DNA of 64,000 nt from Bacteroidetes bacterium UBA7674 (GTDB lineage Bacteria; Bacteroidota; Bacteroidia; Chitinophagales; Chitinophagaceae): the NCBI GenBank assembly GCA_002483105.1, contig DLHG01000013.1:558001-622000 (forward strand), in the 5' to 3' direction. This document shows, piece by piece, positions 39,161-46,958 of this stretch. The notes beneath the pieces were generated by a model that searched no databases, had not been told where the DNA came from, and saw nothing but the letters and a program-made list of their open reading frames with translations. Every line of letters starts with the position of its first letter. Position 1 is the stretch's first letter. The position numbers and the translations under genes were made by a program.

Positions 39161-39400
39161 ATGAAAAATCTGATACCGGTAGTAATAGGACTAGCATTTG
39201 TAATGGGATCTTGCAATGGAGAAAAGCAACAGGCAATGTCTGAAAGCCAGGCTGAGGCGAAAATTGACTCACTGGTAGGCGAGCGTACGGCTGAACTGCT
39301 GACAACGAGCATGGAAGACCTGGATAGGCGTATGTCTATAGAGGTAAAGCCTAAGGCTGATTCTATTTTTAATGCATGGGTCGCTGCGGGAAAGCCGTAG
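39161..39400 (+). CDS. small lipoprotein
   Basis: A 79-residue lipoprotein: signal peptide with lipobox FVMGSC (Cys18), then a polar helical mature part (MSESQAEAKIDSLVGERTAE, MEDLDRRMSIEVKPKADSIF). It lacks the Cys pattern of the mini-lipoproteins at 19 and 63 kb. No family is recognised. Confidence 0.7.
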   Translation: MKNLIPVVIGLAFVMGSCNGEKQQAMSESQAEAKIDSLVGERTAELLTTSMEDLDRRMSIEVKPKADSIFNAWVAAGKP

Positions 39401-39407
39401 TTCAGTT

Positions 39408-39507
39408 TTGCAGTGAACAGTTAACAGTGGGCAGTTAACAGTTTTCAGTGAACCTTTTCGGTTAACAGATACAAACTGCCAACTGTAAACTGCCAACTAT
39501 CAACTAT
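39408..39507. repeat. AACAGTTAACAGT / AACTGCCAACTG word repeat
   Basis: Alternating variants of CAGTGAACAGTTAACAGT on the left and AACTGCCAACTGTAAACTG on the right fill the gap up to the DCC gene ATG at 39508. Confidence 0.7.
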
Positions 39508-39918
39508 ATGACAAGTACCGACGGGCCGATATTGTACTTTGATGGCGTATGTAACTTATGTAACAGCGTGGTAAAGTATATTATCCGGCACGATAGGGAC
39601 GCGGTGTTTCGTTTTGCGTCTTTGCAGTCGAAAGCAGGGGAGAAGGTGAGAGCGGAGATACAGAGCGGGAGCGAAGAGCTTTCCAGTGTTATCTTATTCT
39701 ATAAGGGCAGGTATTATACCAAGTCTGATGCGGCGCTGAAGGTGGCTCGGATACTAGGTGGCTGGCGGATACTGTTACAGGCCGGTTATATTTTACCACG
39801 TTTTATGAGGGATGCGATATACGATGCGGTTGCTAAACGGCGTTATAAGTGGTTTGGCAGGAAAGATGAGTGTATGATACCTGCTCCCGAACTAAAGGCA
39901 AGGTTTTTGGACGAGTAA
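39508..39918 (+). CDS. DCC-family thiol-disulfide oxidoreductase
   Basis: A 136-residue protein of the YuxK/DCC family: YFDGVCNLCNSVVKYIIRHD carries the conserved DxxCxxC, and FRFASLQSKAG, LFYKGRYYTKSDAALKVARI and RDAIYDAVAKRRYKWFGR are typical. The predicted thioredoxin-like fold and the CxxC near residues 15-18 support a redox role, but substrates are unknown. The following gene starts 22 bases downstream. Confidence 0.9.
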   Translation: MTSTDGPILYFDGVCNLCNSVVKYIIRHDRDAVFRFASLQSKAGEKVRAEIQSGSEELSSVILFYKGRYYTKSDAALKVARILGGWRILLQAGYILPRFMRDAIYDAVAKRRYKWFGRKDECMIPAPELKARFLDE

Positions 39919-39940
39919 TTTAGTAATGTAAATTTGTGGC

Positions 39941-41398
39941 ATGAACAGGTTAAGGATCATTGGTTTATTTGTGGTGATGATGGTGTCGGGCTTTGCGGCC
40001 CGTGCACAGGAAGTGGTGTATTCACAATATGAAAAGTTCGATGCCCGTTCCGATGAATTTTCGGTAGTGGGTAAGTCGGGCGACAGGGTGTATGCCTATC
40101 ATACTTCAGGTAAAGACCATTACCTGGAAGCCTATAATGACAACATGGACAAGCTGGCCACAGTGAATCTTGATTTCTTCCCAACCAAAATATACGATAC
40201 AAGATTTGTTGCCAGCCCCACACAGATAACAGTGCTGTACCAGGCCATCAGCGGGAATAAGGTGTTGCAATACGCTGCTTTGCTGGATGATAAGGGCAGG
40301 TTGAAAAAAGGCCCGCTGCAACTGGGCGAAGCAAAGACAGGATTACTAGGCCCGACAAAAGATTATTATCTCTCCGCTGTATCTGAAGATAAGAAGACGG
40401 TAGCAGTGTACAACGCCAATACTAAAGGTGGTATGCTGGAACTGGAAGGGAAAGTAATAGATGCCGACCTGAACATAACAAGGCGGTTCAAATCAACCTA
40501 CAAAACAGAAAACAATATCGAATTCGGGGATGTTATAGTGAGCAATAATGGCGCTATATATGTTCCTGCATTTACACCTGTTGGTCAACTGAACTACGCA
40601 GACCAGCTATTCCTGCTCAGCCTTACGGCAGAGGGTGGTAACAAGTTTGCCGTAAAGGAAATGCAACTGGATGGGCGATTTGCTTCGCGGGTGTATATCA
40701 AAATAGACAACGCCAACAGCAGAATATACGTGGGTGGTTTCTATTCAGGCAAAAAGGGTGGCAACTTTGAAGGAGTGTTGTATGCTTATTATGATATAGC
40801 AACCGGCAACTTTGAGAACAGGAAATTCATTGAGTTTGACACACATATACAAAGAGCCAGTGGTGAGCGTAATGTAAATCGTGCGTTTAATGACTTCAAC
40901 ATAAAGCAACTGATCGTGAAAAATGATGGTGGCTTCGTGATGGTTTCGGAAGAGAGCTATATTTCTAACAGGAGCAGTTTTGCACCGGGCTTCGGATACT
41001 ACTCTATGTATTATCCTGCTATGAGCCAGAATATCAGGGAGTATTATTATAATGACATTCTCGCACTGTCTTATAATGGCGATGGAGTGAGGGAGTGGTA
41101 CTCTTTTGTACGCAAGCAACAATACTCGCAGGAAGACGGGGGCAGGTTCTCTTCTTATGCATTCCTGAATTCGGGGGCTGCATTGGGATTCCTGTTCAAT
41201 GACTATGACGTGAAGCAATCGCGGATACAACTGGCTACGGTAGATAATAGCGGAAAAGCTGATATGCGTTCTTTTACTGCCGAGGGCAATGATAACCCCG
41301 ACTGGCTGCCCCGTTTCGGCAAACAGGTTTCGGCCAGGGAAATAGTTGTGCCTTGCCTGCGTAAAAAGCAGATTTGCTTTGCCAAAGTTGTATTTTAG
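39941..41398 (+). CDS. exported propeller-like hypothetical protein
   Basis: A 485-residue protein with a signal peptide (LRIIGLFVVMMVSGFAARAQ). The mature part shows seven to eight repeated strand patterns (DRVYAYHTSGKDHYLEAYND, ITVLYQAISGNKVLQYAALL, AIYVPAFTPVGQLNYADQLF, RIYVGGFYSGKKGGNFEGVL, GFVMVSEESYISN), suggesting a beta-propeller. No sorting domain or enzyme motif is seen. It is conserved-looking but unassigned and lies 15 bases upstream of the DUF6427-like membrane gene. Confidence 0.75.
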   Translation: MNRLRIIGLFVVMMVSGFAARAQEVVYSQYEKFDARSDEFSVVGKSGDRVYAYHTSGKDHYLEAYNDNMDKLATVNLDFFPTKIYDTRFVASPTQITVLYQAISGNKVLQYAALLDDKGRLKKGPLQLGEAKTGLLGPTKDYYLSAVSEDKKTVAVYNANTKGGMLELEGKVIDADLNITRRFKSTYKTENNIEFGDVIVSNNGAIYVPAFTPVGQLNYADQLFLLSLTAEGGNKFAVKEMQLDGRFASRVYIKIDNANSRIYVGGFYSGKKGGNFEGVLYAYYDIATGNFENRKFIEFDTHIQRASGERNVNRAFNDFNIKQLIVKNDGGFVMVSEESYISNRSSFAPGFGYYSMYYPAMSQNIREYYYNDILALSYNGDGVREWYSFVRKQQYSQEDGGRFSSYAFLNSGAALGFLFNDYDVKQSRIQLATVDNSGKADMRSFTAEGNDNPDWLPRFGKQVSAREIVVPCLRKKQICFAKVVF

Positions 41399-41413
41399 CG
41401 CCAAATTCCACTA

Positions 41414-42400
41414 GTGCTGAATCTTTTCCGCAATAAAAGTCCTTATACAGTACTGATATTACTGATTATTGCGCTTGTGCTCAAGTCGGGGGTATTGGTC
41501 AATCCGCAGGCACCGGCGAAGATAGAAGGGTACTTTTTCTACAATAGTATATTAAGTGTTTTTAACGTGTTGTTTGGCGGCAGCGCCTTTTTATACACAT
41601 TGGTCTCGGTGCTGATGTTGTTTGCGCAATCGCTGTATCTCAACTCTATAACGACCAGGCATAAGCTGTTTACCAAGTCCACTTTTTTCCCGGCACTGGT
41701 ATTTGTGCTGTTCACCTCCATACATCCGTACTTCAATTACTTCAGCGTACCGATGGTGATGAACTGGTGTACCCTTATAGGGCTGGACATCTGCCTGAGC
41801 TTCAACCAGAGTACCAGCCCGAGGAAGAACCTGTTTAACGCGGCCTTTGTATTCGCCCTGGCGGGATTGCTGCACTTTTCGGCAGTGGGGTATATCCTGT
41901 TGCTGATAGCTGCGATATTGCTGCTACGCCCCTTTAATGCAGGCGAGTGGACAGTGGCCTCCATGGGTTATATCACACCGTTCTATTTTGCAGCCTGTAT
42001 ATTGTTTATAGCCGATATGCTACCTGCATTTGCCCATTGGCCCGACCTGGACTTCACGGTCATCCGAAAGATAAAGATGCCGGTATATATGAGCATATTG
42101 GGTAGCGGACTATTAGTGCTTACAGGGGGTAGTTTTTATGCTATGCAGCAACAAATGCCGAAAGCTACTATATATGTGCGCCGGGCGTGGATCGTGGTAG
42201 TTATCTACATCTTCCTGTCGGCGCTGGTGGCGTTATTTGGTGAAACTTCTGTTAATAATGCATGGTTATTAACAATTCCGGCCCTAAGCCTGTTCATAGC
42301 TCAAGGCCTTATGGTGGAAAAAACTAAATGGTTTAGTAATTTTATCTTTTATTTCTCAATAATTCTTGTTCTTGCCTGCCAGTGGGCAGTCAATAAATAG
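41414..42400 (+). CDS. polytopic membrane protein (DUF6427-like)
   Basis: A 328-residue protein with GTG start 41414 and about nine hydrophobic helices (YTVLILLIIALVLKSGVLV, LVSVLMLFAQSLYL, AFVFALAGLLHFSAVGYILLL, ACILFIADMLPAFAHW, IFYFSIILVLACQWAVN). LFRNKSPYTVL at the N-terminus, SIHPYFNYFSVPM and RPFNAGEWTVASMGYITPFY recall the Bacteroidota DUF6427 family. Function unknown; it is not obviously a transporter. purQ follows after 10 bases. Confidence 0.75.
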   Translation: MLNLFRNKSPYTVLILLIIALVLKSGVLVNPQAPAKIEGYFFYNSILSVFNVLFGGSAFLYTLVSVLMLFAQSLYLNSITTRHKLFTKSTFFPALVFVLFTSIHPYFNYFSVPMVMNWCTLIGLDICLSFNQSTSPRKNLFNAAFVFALAGLLHFSAVGYILLLIAAILLLRPFNAGEWTVASMGYITPFYFAACILFIADMLPAFAHWPDLDFTVIRKIKMPVYMSILGSGLLVLTGGSFYAMQQQMPKATIYVRRAWIVVVIYIFLSALVALFGETSVNNAWLLTIPALSLFIAQGLMVEKTKWFSNFIFYFSIILVLACQWAVNK

Positions 42401-42410
42401 TTTACTTAAA

Positions 42411-43103
42411 ATGAAATTTGGCGTAATAGTTTTTCCGGGTTCTAACTGTGATAGGGATATGATCAATGCACTGCAGCATGACCTAGGGCATGAGGTAGTA
42501 ACACTGTGGCATAAGGATAAGGACCTGAGCATGTTCTCCACAGACGATTGTATCGTGTTGCCGGGAGGATTCTCTTATGGTGATTACCTGCGTTGCGGTG
42601 CGGTTGCACGCTTTAGTCCTATAATGGAGCAGGTGGTGAAGTTTGCCAACGAAGGCGGAAAAGTGTTGGGCGTATGTAACGGGTTCCAGATACTATGCGA
42701 GTCAGGACTGTTGCCGGGTGCATTGCTGCTGAACGATCACCAGAAATTTACCTGCAAGAACGTTTATATAAAGAGCGAAGGAAAGAATAACCTGATAGGT
42801 CACAACATAGGCGAAACAGCGCTGAAGATACCGGTAGCACATGGCGAAGGCCGCTACTATGCTGATGCCGCAACTATGGAACAACTAAACAAGAATAACC
42901 AGGTGGTATTCCGTTATTGCGATGAGAAGGGTGAAGTGCATATCAACTCAAACCCTAACGGCGCGATCAACAATATAGCTGGTATCTGTAATGAAGGAAG
43001 GAATGTATATGGTATGATGCCGCACCCGGAAAGGGCTTGCAGCACAGACCTGAACAACATAGACGGTAGGGCGATACTGGAAGCCTTTACCCATATGAAC
43101 TAA
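42411..43103 (+). CDS. purQ: phosphoribosylformylglycinamidine synthase, glutaminase subunit
   Basis: A 230-residue class I glutamine amidotransferase supplying ammonia for FGAM synthesis in purine biosynthesis. Start ATG 42411 (MKFGVIVFPGSNCDRDMINA). The nucleophile Cys is in GVCNGFQILCESGLLPGAL near residue 88, and the His/Glu of the triad are in MMPHPERACS near 203-205. The usual DSIVLPGGFSYGDYLRCGA-type motif is present as CIVLPGGFSYGDYLRCGA. This is the separate small PurQ, not the fused long PurL; purL and purS are not in the window. Confidence 0.95.
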   Translation: MKFGVIVFPGSNCDRDMINALQHDLGHEVVTLWHKDKDLSMFSTDDCIVLPGGFSYGDYLRCGAVARFSPIMEQVVKFANEGGKVLGVCNGFQILCESGLLPGALLLNDHQKFTCKNVYIKSEGKNNLIGHNIGETALKIPVAHGEGRYYADAATMEQLNKNNQVVFRYCDEKGEVHINSNPNGAINNIAGICNEGRNVYGMMPHPERACSTDLNNIDGRAILEAFTHMN

Positions 43104-43114
43104 AGAACGTGAAG

Positions 43115-43576
43115 ATGAAAAGAATAGCCGGAGCGATATTATTGTTTTGCAGCCTGATAGCGACTAACGCTATCGCGCAGCAGAAAAAAATAGAAGACCC
43201 TGCCCACTGGAGTTATGAGGCGAAGAAGATCAACGCGGATGAATATGAGTTGACCTTTAAGCTGAAGCTGGATGATGGCTGGCATATCTGGAGCCTGAAT
43301 CCGGGTGGTGATGGTTATGAGATAGTGCCGTCTTTTTCGTTCGACAGGGGTATATCTGAAAAAAGCAAGTTGGCAGAAATAGGATATGCAAAGACAGTGG
43401 AAATGGAGGGAATGGATAATAAAGTAACTTATCTCTCGGGGAATGTAATATACCAGCAAGTGGTAGCGGTGAAAGGAAAGGATAAGATAACCGGGGAGCA
43501 TGAATACCAGGTTTGTAACGACAATCTTTGCCTGCCGCCGAAGAAACTGAAATTTGAGATTGACTTAGCGAAATAG
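43115..43576 (+). CDS. secreted DsbD-alpha-like protein 1
   Basis: A 153-residue exported single-domain protein, start ATG 43115 (a GTG two codons earlier is possible). The signal peptide (IAGAILLFCSLIATNAIAQ) precedes a DsbD N-terminal-type domain: EDPAHWSYEAKKINADEYEL, LDDGWHIWSLNPGGDGYEIV, and redox Cys pair YQVCNDNLCLPPKK. In DsbD this domain passes electrons from the membrane domain to periplasmic partners. It is the first of three consecutive copies of this domain, two stand-alone and one fused in DsbD. Confidence 0.87.
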   Translation: MKRIAGAILLFCSLIATNAIAQQKKIEDPAHWSYEAKKINADEYELTFKLKLDDGWHIWSLNPGGDGYEIVPSFSFDRGISEKSKLAEIGYAKTVEMEGMDNKVTYLSGNVIYQQVVAVKGKDKITGEHEYQVCNDNLCLPPKKLKFEIDLAK

Positions 43577-43644
43577 TGTAGAGTGGAGTTGTGAGTGAAT
43601 GGCCTTTTAGTAAAAGGCTTTCTTTTTTTAACAAAGGTTTTCAT

Positions 43645-44094
43645 ATGAATATGTTGAGATCAGGTGTCTTAGTAATGGTGATGCTTTTATCGTTTGCCGC
43701 TAAGGGGCAAATAGTGAGAGACCCAACGACATGGACAGTAGAGACAAAGAAAACGGCAGCTAGTACTTATGACGTGATCTTTCACCTGAAGCTGCAACCT
43801 ATGTGGCATATATTCTCCCTGACACCGGGAGGTGATGGCATGCAGTTGCCGCCGGAATTTAAAGTAACCGGTGCGAAGGTGAAAGGCAAAGTGAAAGAGA
43901 AAGGGAAACTGACCAAAGGCAAAATAGAAGGTATTGACGGAATAGTAAACTACTATGCAGGTAATGTTGACTATGTGCAATCAGTAACCGGAGCTGCGGG
44001 AACAAAAGTATCGGGCAGCTATAAATACCAGGTGTGTACAGATGAAATGTGTCTGGCACCTAAGACGAAGACATTTGAAGTGACATTAAAATAA
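43645..44094 (+). CDS. secreted DsbD-alpha-like protein 2
   Basis: A 149-residue paralogue, start ATG 43645; the frame continues upstream but those residues lack signal-peptide character. Signal peptide MLRSGVLVMVMLLSFAAKGQ, then RDPTTWTVETKKTAASTYDV, LQPMWHIFSLTPGGDGMQLP, a Lys/Gly-rich stretch KGKVKEKGKLTKGKIEGID and Cys pair YQVCTDEMCLAPKT. The Lys/Gly insert is shared with the DsbD N-terminus that follows, so this copy is its nearest relative. It is 68 bases downstream of copy 1. Confidence 0.87.
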   Translation: MNMLRSGVLVMVMLLSFAAKGQIVRDPTTWTVETKKTAASTYDVIFHLKLQPMWHIFSLTPGGDGMQLPPEFKVTGAKVKGKVKEKGKLTKGKIEGIDGIVNYYAGNVDYVQSVTGAAGTKVSGSYKYQVCTDEMCLAPKTKTFEVTLK

Positions 44095-44150
44095 TAGGTT
44101 CTATCACCGGAAGTATTATTAGTGTTCATTAATTACTAAAGAGATTGCTT

Positions 44151-46259
44151 ATGAAAGTGCTGCATACTGCACTGTTTGTTTTGTTTGGACTGTTTGTTTC
44201 GTTTAATTCTGGTGCACAGATAAAAGAAGATCCGACCACATGGACCTGGGAAGCGAAGAAGACAGGTGAGAATAAATACGATGTTATTTTTCATCTGAAG
44301 CTGGCAGAGCATTGGCATATATGGTCGTTGAACCCCGGTGGCGATGGCATGCAGATACCACCTGAAATTAAATTCAATAAGAACCCTGCTGTAAAGCTGG
44401 AAGGCAAGTTGAAAGAAAAGGGTAAGCTAATAACCGAAGTGATAGACGGAATAGACGGAGCGGTAAATGAGTATAAAGAGAAAGTAGAGTATACTCAAAA
44501 GATAACGGTTACGGGGAACACCACTATTACAGGTACTTATATGTACCAGGTGTGCGATGAGAGTTCATGCCTTCCGCCTAAGACCAAGAAGTTTTCACTG
44601 GAGATAAAGGATGCTACCGAGACAGTAGATACTACTGCTGCGGCTAGTGCATCACCTGACACGTTAACGCCGGCATCGATGACAGCTGCTGCTGAGGATG
44701 ATACCACAAAAGGTAAATCGGCAATGACGGCAGATGATGCCAGTGAGAAAAAGCAAGAAAAGAGATCTTTGCTGTGGTTGTTCCTTGCCGCATTCCTTGG
44801 TGGATTGCTGGCTGTACTGACACCCTGCGTGTATTCTATGATACCGATTACTGTCAGTTTCTTTACAAAGAGAAGTAAGACAAGGAAAGAGGGTATCCGC
44901 AACGCCATTTACTATTCGCTTTCTATCATCATCATCTTTACGGTGCTGGGTGTTTTGATATCTATATTTTTTGGTGGTAATGCACTCAATAATCTTTCTA
45001 CCAACTGGATAGCAAACCTGTTCTTCTTCGCCATATTTATGGTGTTCGGTATCTCGTTCCTCGGAGCATTTGAAATAACGTTACCATCATCCTGGACGAA
45101 TAAGACAGACTCTAAGGCCAATACCAAAAGTTTCATGGGTATCTTCTTCATGGCACTGACACTGGTGATCGTTTCGTTCTCTTGTACCGGGCCGATAGTT
45201 GGGCCGCTGCTGGTTGCCGCCGGTAGTGGTGGTGTAGTAGGCCCTACGATAGGTATGTTTGGTTTCTCGGTTGGCCTGGCGTTGCCGTTCGCATTGTTTG
45301 CTGTGTTCCCGGGTATGCTGAACAAGATGGCGTCATCGGGCGGCTGGTTGAACCAGGTAAAAGTGACACTAGGCTTTATTGAAATAGCGCTGGCACTGAA
45401 ATTTTTCTCGAACGCAGATCTTGCGCAAGGCTGGAGATTGCTGGATAGGGAAATATTCATCGCGCTGTGGATAGTGATATTCGTGCTGTTAGGATTATAC
45501 TTATTAGGCAAACTGAAACTCTCCCATGACGATGCGTCTGTAAAGAACGTGTATGGGCAAGAGTATGTTTCCATTTTTAAATTATTCCTGGCAATAGCGT
45601 GCTTCTCTTTCTCTGTCTATCTTGTTCCGGGCATGTGGGGCGCGCCGCTGAATGGTATGAGCCAGTTCGTTCCGCCGATGGGTACGCAGGACTTTGTGAT
45701 AGGAGCCGGTGGCTCGGGTGGTGGTGGACATGCGCCTGTAGATAATGGTGCGGTGCAACCTGTGAAGTACGTCCAGGAAATGAAGATATACGAGCCACCG
45801 ATAGTGGTTCAGAATGGGTTAGTGACCTACTTTGATTATGATGAAGCATTAGCTGCTTCTAAAATATTGAAGAAACCGGTAATGCTGGACTTTACCGGCA
45901 TCAACTGTGTGAACTGCCGTAAGATGGAAAGCCAGGTGTGGAGCAGTCCGGAAGTGATGAGAAGATTGAAAGAGGACTTTGTCATCGCATCGTTGTATTG
46001 TGATTATGATAAAAGGGAGTTGCCGGTAGGAGAACAGTATTACTCTAAGGTACTGGGTTCGGATATAGTGACGGTGGGTGATAAGAATGAAGATATACAA
46101 GCAACGAAATTTGGCGCTAACTCTCAACCGTTCTATTTCTATGTGGATGAGAATGGTAATAAGCTGGTAGAAGGTGGATATGGTTATGATCCGAATGTTC
46201 AGAAGTTTGTGGATCATTTGGATAAGGTGATTGCGAATTATAAGAAGAGGAATCTGTAA
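44151..46259 (+). CDS. dsbD: thiol:disulfide interchange protein DsbD
   Basis: A 702-residue transmembrane reductant conduit, start ATG 44151. Domains: signal peptide; alpha domain (about 22-145) with Cys pair YQVCDESSCLPPKT; an acidic linker; an eight-helix CcdA-like membrane domain (about 200-480) with catalytic Cys in AVLTPCVYSMIPI and SFSCTGPIVGPLL; C-terminal thioredoxin domain (about 540-702) with Cys586 and Cys589 in FTGINCVNCRKMES. It carries electrons from cytosolic thioredoxin to periplasmic thiols. The three alpha-type genes and the following thioredoxin-like gene form one cluster. Confidence 0.93.
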   Translation: MKVLHTALFVLFGLFVSFNSGAQIKEDPTTWTWEAKKTGENKYDVIFHLKLAEHWHIWSLNPGGDGMQIPPEIKFNKNPAVKLEGKLKEKGKLITEVIDGIDGAVNEYKEKVEYTQKITVTGNTTITGTYMYQVCDESSCLPPKTKKFSLEIKDATETVDTTAAASASPDTLTPASMTAAAEDDTTKGKSAMTADDASEKKQEKRSLLWLFLAAFLGGLLAVLTPCVYSMIPITVSFFTKRSKTRKEGIRNAIYYSLSIIIIFTVLGVLISIFFGGNALNNLSTNWIANLFFFAIFMVFGISFLGAFEITLPSSWTNKTDSKANTKSFMGIFFMALTLVIVSFSCTGPIVGPLLVAAGSGGVVGPTIGMFGFSVGLALPFALFAVFPGMLNKMASSGGWLNQVKVTLGFIEIALALKFFSNADLAQGWRLLDREIFIALWIVIFVLLGLYLLGKLKLSHDDASVKNVYGQEYVSIFKLFLAIACFSFSVYLVPGMWGAPLNGMSQFVPPMGTQDFVIGAGGSGGGGHAPVDNGAVQPVKYVQEMKIYEPPIVVQNGLVTYFDYDEALAASKILKKPVMLDFTGINCVNCRKMESQVWSSPEVMRRLKEDFVIASLYCDYDKRELPVGEQYYSKVLGSDIVTVGDKNEDIQATKFGANSQPFYFYVDENGNKLVEGGYGYDPNVQKFVDHLDKVIANYKKRNL

Positions 46260-46263
46260 CCAT

Positions 46264-46836
46264 ATGAAGGAGATCCTTTTAGCGTTATTAATGTTGTTAT
46301 GGTTGCCACTTTATAGCCAAACTGTAAAGGGAACTAAACCTGTAAAGTACGTGCAGCAGATAAATCAATATCTACCTAAAGTGCAGACAGACAACGAGCT
46401 TGTGACCTATTTTGATTATGATGAAGCATTGGCGGCGTCTAAAATATTGAAGAAACCTGTGCTTGTCTATTTTACAGGTATTAACGTAGTGAACTGCCGG
46501 AAAATGGAGAGTAATGTGTGGTCGAAAGCAGAAGTTATGAATCGGTTGAAAAAGGATTTCGTTGTGGCGAGTTTATATTGTGACCTTGATCGTGTGCAAC
46601 TAACAAAGAAACAGCAACATTATTCCGCAGCACTAAAGAAAAAAATAATAACCGTAGCCGATAGAGTGGAAGAATTACAAGAGGTCAAGTATAAGTCTGA
46701 TACGCAACCTAGTTATTATGTGGTAGATGAGACAGGTAAAACATTGAGTGGATGGCTTGGATACGAGCCTGATGCAAAGAAGTTTGTGGAATACCTTGAT
46801 ATTGGGAAGGCGAAGTATAAGAAAACACACCCCTGA
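46264..46836 (+). CDS. duplicate of the DsbD thioredoxin domain lacking one Cys
   Basis: A 190-residue exported protein, ATG 46264, four bases after the dsbD stop. Signal peptide ILLALLMLLWLPLYSQ, then a near copy of the DsbD C-terminal domain: VTYFDYDEALAASKILKKPV is identical, and FTGINVVNCRKMESNVWS matches FTGINCVNCRKMESQVWS. The first active-site Cys is Val75 (codon GTA against TGT), so only Cys78 remains. Nucleotide identity across this block is very high, pointing to recent duplication. It may bind mixed disulfides without completing the redox cycle. Confidence 0.88.
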   Translation: MKEILLALLMLLWLPLYSQTVKGTKPVKYVQQINQYLPKVQTDNELVTYFDYDEALAASKILKKPVLVYFTGINVVNCRKMESNVWSKAEVMNRLKKDFVVASLYCDLDRVQLTKKQQHYSAALKKKIITVADRVEELQEVKYKSDTQPSYYVVDETGKTLSGWLGYEPDAKKFVEYLDIGKAKYKKTHP

Positions 46837-46900
46837 TCCCCTTCAAATAGGGACGTGGAGAGTAGCTCGTGTGGATAGATCCTTCGCAGAGCTCAGGATG
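46822..46900 (-). repeat. minimal double-hairpin element and GATCCTTCG repeat
   Basis: 46822-46853 in inverse reads CCCTATTTGAAGGGGATCAG, GGGTGTGT. 46878-46900 (GATCCTTCGCAGAGCTCAGG ATGAC) is a common bacterial short dispersed repeat. Confidence 0.5.
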
Positions 46901-46958
46901 ACAGGAGGGAGCTTGATAAATAATAAACAATAGCTTTTAGGATAAAAACCTGACGCAG

